DNA of 49,126 bases from Bacteroidota bacterium. Lineage in GTDB: Bacteria; Bacteroidota; Bacteroidia; Flavobacteriales_C; GCA-002722245. This document shows positions 42,463 through 49,126 of this stretch, piece after piece (the stretch's first letter is position 1; the number at the start of each line of letters is the position of its first letter). The stretch covers positions 4,946-54,071 of the forward strand of contig JAPLEZ010000036.1 of NCBI GenBank assembly GCA_026390935.1, in the 5' to 3' direction. The position numbers were made by a program, and so were the translations under genes. The notes beneath the pieces were generated by a model that searched no databases, was not told the origin of the DNA, and saw nothing but the letters and a program-made list of their open reading frames with translations.

Positions 42463-42490
42463 TTGACTTACCCCCCCCCCTGTATTTTAC
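42463..42490 (+). promoter_or_regulatory. Possible promoter with C10 tract in the spacer
   Basis: TTG (42463-42465), then a C10 run (42471-42480), then TATTTTAC (42483-42490) resembling TAnnTTTG at five of six fixed positions, with 17 nt between the boxes. It lies 60-87 nt before the Cache sensor start. A homopolymer within a promoter spacer would make expression length-dependent. Confidence 0.4.
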
Positions 42491-42549
42491 AACTAATTTT
42501 ATTAGCTACGAGTATCACGTGCAAGTTGTAATCATAAAGATATATATAT

Positions 42550-44556
42550 ATGAAAAAATTCTCGTTTAAAAATTTGAAACTAGCGCAAAAACTTACGTTT
42601 TTGGCTATTGGGGTATTAGGTTTACTAACCATTTTAGTGATTGTTTACATTGTGAACACTTCATTGGATAGTGCCAACAAGCAAAATGAAGTGTTGGCTA
42701 AGGGCCAATCGAAATCCATTATTGAAAAAATTGACCGTAATTTTTACGAACGTTTTGGCGACGTTCAAGCTTTTGCTTACAACAGACTGGCCATTGAAAT
42801 GGCCTCAACTGATACGGTGAGTCCTCAGTCGCAAAGTTTTATAAATACCATGGTGAGTTATTATGTGCTGTACGATTTAATGGTGATTACAAATAAGGAA
42901 GGTAAAGTGGTTGCAGCAAATACAGTTGATAAAGCTGGGAAAACCATTCAAAGTGAATTTTTAGTGGGGAAAGATTATGCAAATGCCGAGTGGTTTAGAT
43001 CATGTACATCTGGAAGCGGACCAGAGGGAGGTGCCTGGTTTTCTGATTTCATGGTAAATAAAGATGTAGCTCAAATTTATGAATATGGTGGATACGGAAT
43101 GGCCTTCGCAGCTGCAATTAAAAACGATGCTGGTGAAGTTGTTGGAACATGGTACAATTTTGCCAACTGGGGTGAGGTTACTCAGGGGATACGTAAAGAA
43201 GCAGAAAGTCAGTTGCGTCAATCTATTCCCGATGCATTTGTAATGCTTACCAATAGTAGTAATCAGGTGATTGATGGCGACGACGAAAAAATGTATTTAA
43301 GCACTTCTGTTTCTGCTGGCGATTTGCAAGCTGGAGCAAATTACTCTTATTTGGGTAAAGACATAAATTCCGACGATTATTTAGTTGGCGCAGCTACTGG
43401 CACAGGAGCTTATATTTACAAAGGAAAAAATTGGAATGTATTGACTTTTTTACCTCTTGCTAAATTTAATTTAGCCTATCTGGTCGACAATTTATTGACC
43501 TTCATTATTTGTGTGATATTGATTTTTGCAGCTGTTAGTTTTGGTTTTTTAGCTTTTGCAAAAGGCATATCAAAAAATATTAATGTGGTTAAAGAAAGTA
43601 TTCAGCACCTCGCAAAAGGAGTGTTGGTGGAAGTACCTGCCAATGACAGCAAAGATGAAATAGGTGAAATGACACTTGCAGTTCAGTCATTGTTGGCAGG
43701 GTTGAAAGATACATCGGATTTTGCTAAGCAAATTGGATCAGGAAATTTAAATGTGGAATTTAATCCTTTAAGTGAAGAAGATGTTTTGGGTAAATCATTA
43801 TTGGACATGCGTGCAAATTTGCAAAATGTAAAAGAGGCCGATCAAAAAAGAGCATGGGGTACCGAAGGTTTAGCAAAATTTGGTGATATTTTGCGTTCAA
43901 ACAATGAGGGACTTAGCGTTTTAGCAGACAGCATAATTAGTAATTTGGTGAAATATTTAGGCGGTAATCAGGGCGGACTATTTGTTGTAAACGATACCAA
44001 TCCTAACGATAAGCATTTAGAACTGGTGGCTTGTTATGCCTGGAACAAGAAGAAACATATCAATATGCGCATTGAAGCTGGCGAAGGTATGGTAGGACAA
44101 GCATGGCAAGAAAATGATGTGTTGTATATTACTGATGTTCCTGAAAATTTTGTGAAAATCACCTCAGGTTTGGGAGATGCAAATCCTAGTTGTTTTTTAA
44201 TTGTTCCGCTTACAGTAAATGATGAAACATTTGGTGTTATTGAAATAGCTTCTTTTGCAGCGATTGAAGATTATCAAATGGACTTTGTGAAAAAATTGGC
44301 AGAAAGTATCGCTTCTACTTTGTCAGCAGCCAAAGTGAATGAGCGTACTAAAGTGTTGTTGGAACAATCACAACAACAAACCGAAGAAATGCGTGCGCAG
44401 GAAGAGGAGATGCGTCAGAACATGGAAGAGATGCAGGCCACGCAGGAAGAGATGGAAAGAAAAGAAGGGGAAGTACAAAAAATATTGCAGGATGCGAGAG
44501 ATAAAGAAGCAGAGATGCAAAATCTTGTTGACGAGTTGCGGAAGAAATTAGGATAG
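42550..44556 (+). CDS. Cache-HAMP-GAF-coiled-coil membrane sensor without kinase domain
   Basis: 668 residues. Helix 1 (about 14-34), an extracytoplasmic Cache-type domain (35-310; YDLMVITNKEGKVVAAN, WFRSCTSG), helix 2 (about 312-336), HAMP (337-395) and a second HAMP-like segment with SEEDVLGKSLLDMR. The linker RAWGTEGLAKFGDILRS and a GAF domain (about 465-595, NQGGLFVVND) follow, then a Glu/Gln-rich coiled coil (597-668) with Glu-Glu pairs every seven residues. There is no HisKA, HATPase or MCP hairpin. Intact paralogue of the truncated sensor before it. Output must go through a partner protein. Confidence 0.88.
   Translation: MKKFSFKNLKLAQKLTFLAIGVLGLLTILVIVYIVNTSLDSANKQNEVLAKGQSKSIIEKIDRNFYERFGDVQAFAYNRLAIEMASTDTVSPQSQSFINTMVSYYVLYDLMVITNKEGKVVAANTVDKAGKTIQSEFLVGKDYANAEWFRSCTSGSGPEGGAWFSDFMVNKDVAQIYEYGGYGMAFAAAIKNDAGEVVGTWYNFANWGEVTQGIRKEAESQLRQSIPDAFVMLTNSSNQVIDGDDEKMYLSTSVSAGDLQAGANYSYLGKDINSDDYLVGAATGTGAYIYKGKNWNVLTFLPLAKFNLAYLVDNLLTFIICVILIFAAVSFGFLAFAKGISKNINVVKESIQHLAKGVLVEVPANDSKDEIGEMTLAVQSLLAGLKDTSDFAKQIGSGNLNVEFNPLSEEDVLGKSLLDMRANLQNVKEADQKRAWGTEGLAKFGDILRSNNEGLSVLADSIISNLVKYLGGNQGGLFVVNDTNPNDKHLELVACYAWNKKKHINMRIEAGEGMVGQAWQENDVLYITDVPENFVKITSGLGDANPSCFLIVPLTVNDETFGVIEIASFAAIEDYQMDFVKKLAESIASTLSAAKVNERTKVLLEQSQQQTEEMRAQEEEMRQNMEEMQATQEEMERKEGEVQKILQDARDKEAEMQNLVDELRKKLG
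44398..44471 (+). repeat. 74-nt tract identical to 41767-41840
   Basis: Second copy of the identical coiled-coil coding segment (QEEEMRQNMEEMQATQEEM). Confidence 0.85.
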
Positions 44557-44576
44557 CAAATATGTTCATTTTCAGG

Positions 44577-44612
44577 AAAAACCATCAGTTGAAAAACTGG
44601 TGGTTTTTTTTG
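44577..44612 (+). terminator. Rho-independent terminator with GAAA tetraloop
   Basis: Stem of 14 pairs (44577-44590 with 44595-44608, one G-T wobble) capped by GAAA and ending in a T8 tract. It lies 20 nt after the Cache sensor stop. Confidence 0.85.
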
Positions 44613-44691
44613 GTAGAGCCGCAATGCTTGCGGCTATTGTGTGGAGAGAAATTACTTGCCCATGCAACAGCCGCAAGCATTGCGGCTCTAC
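44613..44691. repeat. 23-bp perfect palindrome, GTAGAGCCGCAATGC family, copy 2
   Basis: Arms 44613-44635 and 44669-44691 with a 33-nt loop similar to copy 1. It abuts the terminator on one side. On the other side its terminal GTAG supplies the TAG stop of the AbiEii-like gene (44688-44690). Confidence 0.9.
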
Positions 44692-45464
44692 AACAATTCT
44701 TGCTCAATAAGTTTTGGAAAAAGAATTATTTTATTGATGTCGTTTGGATTGAAAAGGAAAGGTTTTACATCGTTTGCCATTTCATTCATGTTGAGTTGTG
44801 CGCATTTTTTTAACAATACATTTTTCAATTGCCCAGAGGAACTTACCTTTAGCTTCAGTTTTAGATAATCGTAATTGGGTTGTGTTTTATTCATTAAAAA
44901 AACGGCATCAAAAAAATCACGTCCTTTGGCTTGTTTTCTATTACAGATGGCATAAAATTTTTGTGCTAATAAAAGATCCAAAGGAGTGATGGAGATTTGT
45001 GTAAACACATCAAATTTGTTTAGGAGATAAGATTGTGGTGTAAACTTAAATTCTTGAGCTTCGGTGTCGAGTTGAATCAATATTCTTTCGTCCTTATGTC
45101 CCGATAGTCCCTCTTGAAAAAGTAAGCCCGGAAATTTAATATGGCAATGGAAAGCCCCTTTATACACATTTTTGAAATCAACCAAATAGCCTTCTTTTTC
45201 CAATTCAGCTTTTATTACTTTTGATATCGCTTCAAAATTCTTTTCGGATAATTTGAAATTATCGAAATCTAAATCCTCTGAAAATCTTTGATTGCCATGT
45301 ACAATACGAAGGCAAGTGCCGCCTAAAAAGCAAAGTTTATGAGAAAATGCACTTTCGAAAATAATTTTTAAAATTTTATGTTGCAGGTATTCCCTTATGA
45401 TAAATCGTTTAAAGTAGCGAAGATTTTCGGGATATTGTTTTTCTATTTCGGTGAGGTTAAGCAT
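44688..45464 (-). CDS. abiEii: AbiEii-family nucleotidyltransferase toxin
   Basis: 258 residues. The nucleotidyltransferase core is FLGGTCLRIVHG...RFSEDLDFD, with the GG..R and SEDLDFD motifs that hold the two metal-binding Asp. The later LDLLLAQKFYAICNR..KGRDFFDA stretch is typical of AbiEii/COG2253. It is the toxin half of a type IV toxin-antitoxin pair; the start overlaps the antitoxin gene by 8 nt. Its stop codon lies inside a palindromic repeat, so the last residues may have changed on repeat insertion. The pair sits between sensor genes and looks acquired. Confidence 0.88.
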   Translation of the reverse strand: MLNLTEIEKQYPENLRYFKRFIIREYLQHKILKIIFESAFSHKLCFLGGTCLRIVHGNQRFSEDLDFDNFKLSEKNFEAISKVIKAELEKEGYLVDFKNVYKGAFHCHIKFPGLLFQEGLSGHKDERILIQLDTEAQEFKFTPQSYLLNKFDVFTQISITPLDLLLAQKFYAICNRKQAKGRDFFDAVFLMNKTQPNYDYLKLKLKVSSSGQLKNVLLKKCAQLNMNEMANDVKPFLFNPNDINKIILFPKLIEQELL

Positions 45465-46074
45465 GTTGAATATATTGAAGAAGTAGGTTGATTCTTTGTT
45501 CTAAAGCCTTATTGTTATAGGTTTTTAAATAGCTCTTTAGCTTTTTGATGTTTAATTTTTCTGTTAAAGTGTTTTTGTTCCAGCGTAGTGCGCTAAAGGC
45601 ATCTGCATTATTTATTTTTTCATTCAGGTAGAGGTAATCTAAAATCGTTTTTTCTAATTCGGCAATTTTAATATTCCTGTCCTGCCACGGAATCAATTGG
45701 TATCCAAAAAAAAGAGAGGGTTTCACATGTCGGTAAGAAAATACCCCAAGTGGTGTTTGGAACTCCATTGTTTTTTTAGTGCTTATTGAAGTGGTGCTAT
45801 AAACACCTTCGGGAATTATTTGATAATACGATAGAGCGCTTTCAAGAGAAATATAGGATGGGTTGTAAATACTGGACGCTGTAAAAAAAAGGAGATTTTC
45901 GGTAATGGTGCAATCGGTAAAATAGTACCATCGATTAATTATTTTATTGATGTAGCTTTTGTTTTGCCAGTAAATTAAGTTTTTTGAATCAAAAGAAGGA
46001 TCAATCATTTTGATGTTCTTTATAGAGAATATCAAGTGATTTTTGAATTTTTCTTTTGCTGTTATGAAATTCAT
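45457..46074 (-). CDS. abiEi: AbiEi-like antitoxin
   Basis: 205 residues. YNPSYISLESALSYYQIIPE and the following VYSTTSISTKK are the AbiEi_3/4-type antitoxin signature. The C-terminal half has helices with ELEKTILDYLYL and ALRWNKNTL. The canonical N-terminal winged helix is short or diverged. It is first in the two-gene operon and overlaps the toxin gene. Antitoxins of this family also repress their own promoter. Confidence 0.82.
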   Translation of the reverse strand: MNFITAKEKFKNHLIFSIKNIKMIDPSFDSKNLIYWQNKSYINKIINRWYYFTDCTITENLLFFTASSIYNPSYISLESALSYYQIIPEGVYSTTSISTKKTMEFQTPLGVFSYRHVKPSLFFGYQLIPWQDRNIKIAELEKTILDYLYLNEKINNADAFSALRWNKNTLTEKLNIKKLKSYLKTYNNKALEQRINLLLQYIQHA

Positions 46075-46361
46075 TTTGTTTCTTTTAATACGTAAATATA
46101 GTAAAAAAAGGAAATAAAATAAATTTCAAATAGAAACATCTAATGGTTTCTCGGTAGTGCCGGATGCTTGCGGCTAAGAGCAACAACAAAAAATTTCTCT
46201 TTAAAAGACGCAATCATGCGTCTCATACCTAACAAAGGATGGAGTAATCCCACTATTCTTTCTTTCAATTAGGTTATTCAACTTATAGTTGTTGGTGTTG
46301 CTTCGGCTTACTTTGAAACAATGTTTTTCTCTTCCACTATAAGGGGATAGATTAAAATCTA
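46075..46361. other. Intergenic region with decayed composite repeat
   Basis: 287 bp between the divergent abiEi and cheR genes. At 46152-46175 is a diverged GTAGTGCCGGATGCTTGCGGCT arm, and at 46190-46225 the right half of the AAGACGCAATCATGCGTCT family. TTACTTTG at 46308-46315 could be the -7 box of the cheR operon (five of six fixed positions of TAnnTTTG). Confidence 0.5.
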
Positions 46362-47180
46362 ATGGAAATAGAAATTGATATACAAGACATCAGGAAGCTG
46401 GTAAACACAGTTAAAGCTAAATATGCTTTTGATTTTGGTGAATATGCGCTTTCGTCATTTAAACGCAGATTGGTGCGAATTCTGGATTTGTATAAATTCA
46501 AGGACATGAATGAGCTCATCAATAAAGTGAATTTTGACAAAGTGTTTTATGAAAACTTTTTGAAAGAAATCACAGTGAACACTACAGAAATGTTTCGCGA
46601 TCCTTCCATGTGGAAGAAATTCCGTGAAACTGTAGTTCCCGAGTTGGCAAAATTGTCAAGTATACGTATTTGGCATTCGGCCTGTTCATCAGGCGAAGAA
46701 GTTTATTCTATGGCCATATTGATGAAGGAAGCAGGCTTGCTGGAAAAAACTAAATTTTTGGCTAGCGATATTAATGAAGATGTGATTGCTACAGCTCGTT
46801 CGGGTAAATATCCGCTGAGAAACATGCCTTTGCATTCAGATAATTATGACAAGTCGGGTGGGACAAAAAAACTAACGGATTATTACAAAACCAATGGCGA
46901 TTACGCTTATATGGATTTGAGTTTGATTCATACAACTGTATTCAAAAAATTTGATTTGGTATTGGGCAAGCAAGAACAAAAATTTGATGTGATTTTATGC
47001 AGAAATGTGTTGATTTACTTCAATCTTCCTTTGCAAGATAAAATTATTGAAATGTTCTCGGGAACAGTGGATACGGGAGCTTTTTTAGTGGTGGGTTCAA
47101 AAGAAAGCATAGCATGGTGTAAGTCGGCCACAAAATATTCCACCTTTTCATTTGAAGAAAAAATTTATAGAAAATTATAA
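46362..47180 (+). CDS. cheR: CheR-type protein-glutamate methyltransferase
   Basis: 272 residues with intact CheR motifs. NTTEMFRDPSMW (Arg79), the SAM loop ACSSGEEVYSMAI (Glu112/113), Asp136 in LASDINED, and ILCRNVLIYFNLPLQDKI. It methylates glutamates in helical coiled coils using SAM. No CheA, CheW or MCP gene is in the window; the nearest coiled-coil candidates are the HAMP-GAF sensors. First of a five-gene operon, 2 nt before cheB. Confidence 0.93.
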   Translation: MEIEIDIQDIRKLVNTVKAKYAFDFGEYALSSFKRRLVRILDLYKFKDMNELINKVNFDKVFYENFLKEITVNTTEMFRDPSMWKKFRETVVPELAKLSSIRIWHSACSSGEEVYSMAILMKEAGLLEKTKFLASDINEDVIATARSGKYPLRNMPLHSDNYDKSGGTKKLTDYYKTNGDYAYMDLSLIHTTVFKKFDLVLGKQEQKFDVILCRNVLIYFNLPLQDKIIEMFSGTVDTGAFLVVGSKESIAWCKSATKYSTFSFEEKIYRKL

Positions 47181-47182
47181 AA

Positions 47183-47749
47183 ATGAGCAACTACAAAGCA
47201 ATAGTAATAGGAGGTTCAGCCGGAAGTTTTCCATTGATAACGAAGATTTTGGCTTCGTTACCTAAGAACTATCCTTTCCCAGTTTTTTTGGCTTTGCATC
47301 GTTTGAAGCACGTGCGTACAGGTTTCGTGGAAGCTTTGAGTATCAAGTCGGGAATACCAGTGATTGAACCCAACGACAAACAACAAATTAAGCCGGGAAT
47401 TGCCTATTTAGCTCCTTCCAATTATCATATGTACATAGAGCCCGGAAATACATTTTCCTTATCAACTGAAGAAATGGTGAAGTTTTCTCGTCCGGCGATA
47501 GATCTCACTTTTGAAACGGCATCCAATGTATATAGAGATAAGTTAGTAGGGGTGATTGTTTCGGGTGCAAATACCGATGGAGCCAATGGAATTGCTTTTG
47601 TGAAAAAAAGAGGAGGATTAACCATAGCGCAGGATCCACAGGAAGCCACTATTTCCACAATGCCTGACGGTGCAATTAAAGCAACACAAATTGATCATAT
47701 TTTGAAAATTGATGATATAGTTAAAAAATTGATAGAAGTAGCCAATTAG
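47183..47749 (+). CDS. cheB: CheB methylesterase domain protein without receiver
   Basis: 188 residues, only the catalytic domain. The triad is visible: Ser12 in IGGSAGSF, His39 in LALHRLK, Asp132 in GANTDGANG; also ISTMPDGAI and IAQDPQE. The usual N-terminal receiver of chemotaxis CheB (about 140 residues) is absent, so it is not controlled by CheA phosphorylation in the standard way. It lies 2 nt after cheR and 2 nt before the cytochrome-b5-like gene. Confidence 0.93.
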   Translation: MSNYKAIVIGGSAGSFPLITKILASLPKNYPFPVFLALHRLKHVRTGFVEALSIKSGIPVIEPNDKQQIKPGIAYLAPSNYHMYIEPGNTFSLSTEEMVKFSRPAIDLTFETASNVYRDKLVGVIVSGANTDGANGIAFVKKRGGLTIAQDPQEATISTMPDGAIKATQIDHILKIDDIVKKLIEVAN

Positions 47750-47751
47750 TA

Positions 47752-47994
47752 ATGAGTTTAAATGCAATGACATATTATTCTCCTTCTGAACTTTCACAAA
47801 GAAATGGAAAGTTGATGCAAGAGATTTGGATTGCTTATCAAGGTAAAATTTACGATGTAAGTTCTTCGGAATTATTTAAAGAAGGTAAGCATTATGAGCA
47901 TGAAAGCGGACGTGATTTAACAGCTGAAATGATTGATGCGCCGCATTGGGATGATGTTTTAAATGAATTTACTGTTGTTGGGTTTTTGAAATAA
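47752..47994 (+). CDS. Cytochrome b5-like haem-binding domain protein
   Basis: 80 residues, cytosolic. TYYSPSELSQRNGK, IWIAYQGKIYDVSSSELF, GKHYEHESGRDLTAEM and APHWDDVL match the small bacterial cytochrome-b5-like family. His47, His50 and His65 are candidate haem ligands. An alternative start (Met6, 47767) is possible. Embedded in the cheRB operon, which is unusual; a redox or haem/gas input to the GAF/HAMP proteins is inferred. Confidence 0.85.
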   Translation: MSLNAMTYYSPSELSQRNGKLMQEIWIAYQGKIYDVSSSELFKEGKHYEHESGRDLTAEMIDAPHWDDVLNEFTVVGFLK

Positions 47995-48003
47995 AAGAAG
48001 TAT

Positions 48004-48510
48004 ATGAGCGAAACAAAAAATACCGCCGCTGAAAGAGCCGAAAGAGTTTTTTCAAAGTTGCAGCAAAAATCTGCACTCAAGGATTTTGCGCAGGAATTTT
48101 TGTGGGCAGTTGCCAAGGAATTAGAAGTTTCACAAGGTGCATTTTTTATTGCAGCACAAAGAGATGGAATTCGTTATTTGAGATTTGTTGCGGGCTATGC
48201 CTATCATTTGCCGGAAAGCGAAACTATTGAATATGAATTTGGTGAAGGTTTGAGCGGACAAGTGGCCAAGGAAGGGAAAGCGATTAATTTAAGCACTGTT
48301 CCTGATGGATACATCTCCATTTTGTCGGGCTTGGGAAAAGCTAGTCCTAATTCAATGATTATTTTTCCTTTGAAACACAATGATGAAGTGATAGCAGTTT
48401 TTGAGTTGGCATCTTTTCATGCTTTTGGTAAGGAAGAAGAAGAATTTTTATCAGAGGTTTCGGCAAAAGCAGAACAGGTGTTCAATGAAGTGATTGAAAA
48501 ATCTAAGTAA
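48004..48510 (+). CDS. Stand-alone GAF domain protein
   Basis: 168 residues. One GAF domain (about 25-165) with QGAFFIAAQRDGIRYLRFVAGYAY, FGEGLSGQVAKEGKAINL and NSMIIFPLKHNDEVIAVFELASF. The sequence is clearly related to the GAF domains of the two HAMP sensors upstream (same GEGL.GQ and SGLG.A.P motifs). No output domain. It lies 9 nt after the b5 gene and 6 nt before the HAMP/GAF gene. Confidence 0.9.
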   Translation: MSETKNTAAERAERVFSKLQQKSALKDFAQEFLWAVAKELEVSQGAFFIAAQRDGIRYLRFVAGYAYHLPESETIEYEFGEGLSGQVAKEGKAINLSTVPDGYISILSGLGKASPNSMIIFPLKHNDEVIAVFELASFHAFGKEEEEFLSEVSAKAEQVFNEVIEKSK

Positions 48511-48516
48511 GAAATT

Positions 48517-49110
48517 ATGGATGAAGAAGTAAAAAATAGCAATAAAGGAAAGGTACTCACGAAGTACTTTACTAAAACCTTTCTGATGGGATTGCTTGTT
48601 TTAGCAGTGCTTTGGGGATTATTGCTTAAAATGTACGGTTTTGAATTATCAATTTCCGGTTGGGCTACAATGCATCGTGAGCATAATTTGTTGTGTTTAA
48701 TTGATTTGTTTCCCTTAATTGTTGCGGGAGTAGCCACCTATCTGGGTAGAAATGCATATTATAAAATTTCCACTTTGGATAAGACTTTAAAAAGCCAATC
48801 GGAAAACGTTAACAAGGTTGCTGCCTTTGCTGAAAAAATTGGAAAAGGTGAGTTTAAATATGAATTTACTCCTTTCGGTGAGGAAGATGTACTAGGTAAA
48901 GCACTCATTGAAATGCGCAACAGTTTGGTGCTTTCAAGCAAAAATGAGGAAGAAAGAAGTTGGATCATTACTTCGATGGCTGAGGTAAGTGAAATTTTAC
49001 GCAGCAACACCGAGTTGAAAAAATTAAGTGAAGAAGCCATTGCTTTTTTAACCAAGAAAATCAATGCGGTTCAATGTGCTGTCTACATTGTTAATGATGA
49101 AGACCAATAG
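48517..49110 (+). CDS. HAMP-linker-GAF membrane protein, stopped early in the GAF domain
   Basis: 197 residues. Two membrane helices (about 18-40 and 58-78) and a HAMP-like segment (FAEKIGKGEFKYEFTPFGEE, DVLGKALIEMR) precede the linker RSWIITSMAEVSEILRSN. The first GAF strand is KINAVQCAVYIVNDEDQ, then TAG at 49108-49110. The same frame continues after the stop as NIYIE to the window end, matching the next GAF strand in the paralogues. It is therefore probably the front half of a longer HAMP-GAF-coiled-coil protein, broken by a nonsense codon or a sequence error. Confidence 0.78.
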   Translation: MDEEVKNSNKGKVLTKYFTKTFLMGLLVLAVLWGLLLKMYGFELSISGWATMHREHNLLCLIDLFPLIVAGVATYLGRNAYYKISTLDKTLKSQSENVNKVAAFAEKIGKGEFKYEFTPFGEEDVLGKALIEMRNSLVLSSKNEEERSWIITSMAEVSEILRSNTELKKLSEEAIAFLTKKINAVQCAVYIVNDEDQ

Positions 49111-49126
49111 AATATTTATATTGAAA

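Noticed and set aside
44339-44624. Arg/Lys-rich and hydrophobic short ORFs around the coiled-coil end
   Set aside because: Out-of-frame and antisense readings of the same repetitive coiled-coil sequence and terminator.
42357-44691. Possible CRISPR array from repeated 23-24-bp sequences
   Set aside because: The repeats are widely separated inverted pairs flanking genes, not regularly spaced direct repeats with spacers; no cas gene is present.

Overview
The window looks like a low-GC chromosome segment from a free-living member of the Bacteroidota. The evidence is a secreted protein with a type IX secretion C-terminal sorting domain, a fused CcoN-CcoO cbb3 oxidase, GH97, TAnnTTTG-like promoter elements, many surface lipoproteins, and DUF4372 (IS4-type) transposase debris. 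No rRNA, tRNA, CRISPR array or intact mobile element was seen. I cannot place it below phylum.

Left part (1-8777, minus strand): a glycan-related surface locus without SusC/SusD. A T9SS-exported jelly-roll-like protein is followed by two outer-membrane barrels and two lipoproteins. A GH97 glycosidase, cut by the window edge, is set apart by a 576-bp gap that holds operator-like dyads and palindromic repeats.

Respiration block (9133-22496, minus strand): ccoS-ccoNO-ccoQ-ccoP-ccoG-ccoH-(SafE-like)-hemN. Upstream of it lie the copper ATPase ccoI, broken by a frameshift and a nonsense codon, and a small companion gene. Further upstream, two tiny membrane proteins precede a PAS histidine kinase and a response regulator fused to a CRP/FNR domain. 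Three TGAY-N4-RTCA operators stand upstream of the three transcription units. Each lies exactly 55 bp (centre to centre) from a -7-like element, which suggests one FNR/FixK-like regulon driven by the fusion regulator.

Middle (22629-36227): a small K+ channel, two exported proteins, a divergent CheR, and a minus-strand signalling operon. In transcription order this operon is a six-TM hybrid kinase, an alpha-oxoamine synthase fused to a GNAT-like acyltransferase domain, a small STAS-like protein, two hybrid kinases with HPt domains, and a stand-alone receiver. It resembles CqsA/CqsS or LqsA/LqsS signal-synthase/sensor pairs but has a different architecture.

Right part (36418-49126, mostly plus strand): a NarL-type kinase and regulator separated by a DUF4143 ATPase, then a transposase remnant that has replaced the N-terminus of a HAMP-GAF-coiled-coil-PAS sensor. 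Next come its intact Cache-HAMP-GAF-coiled-coil paralogue, an AbiEi/AbiEii toxin-antitoxin pair, and a tight operon of CheR, receiver-less CheB, a cytochrome-b5-like protein, a GAF protein and another HAMP/GAF protein whose frame is broken near the window end. The sensors have no kinase domain. Their coiled coils carry Glu-Glu pairs every seven residues, so they could be substrates of the neighbouring CheR/CheB.

Most larger intergenic gaps carry long palindromes belonging to several families; these explain most of the non-coding sequence.
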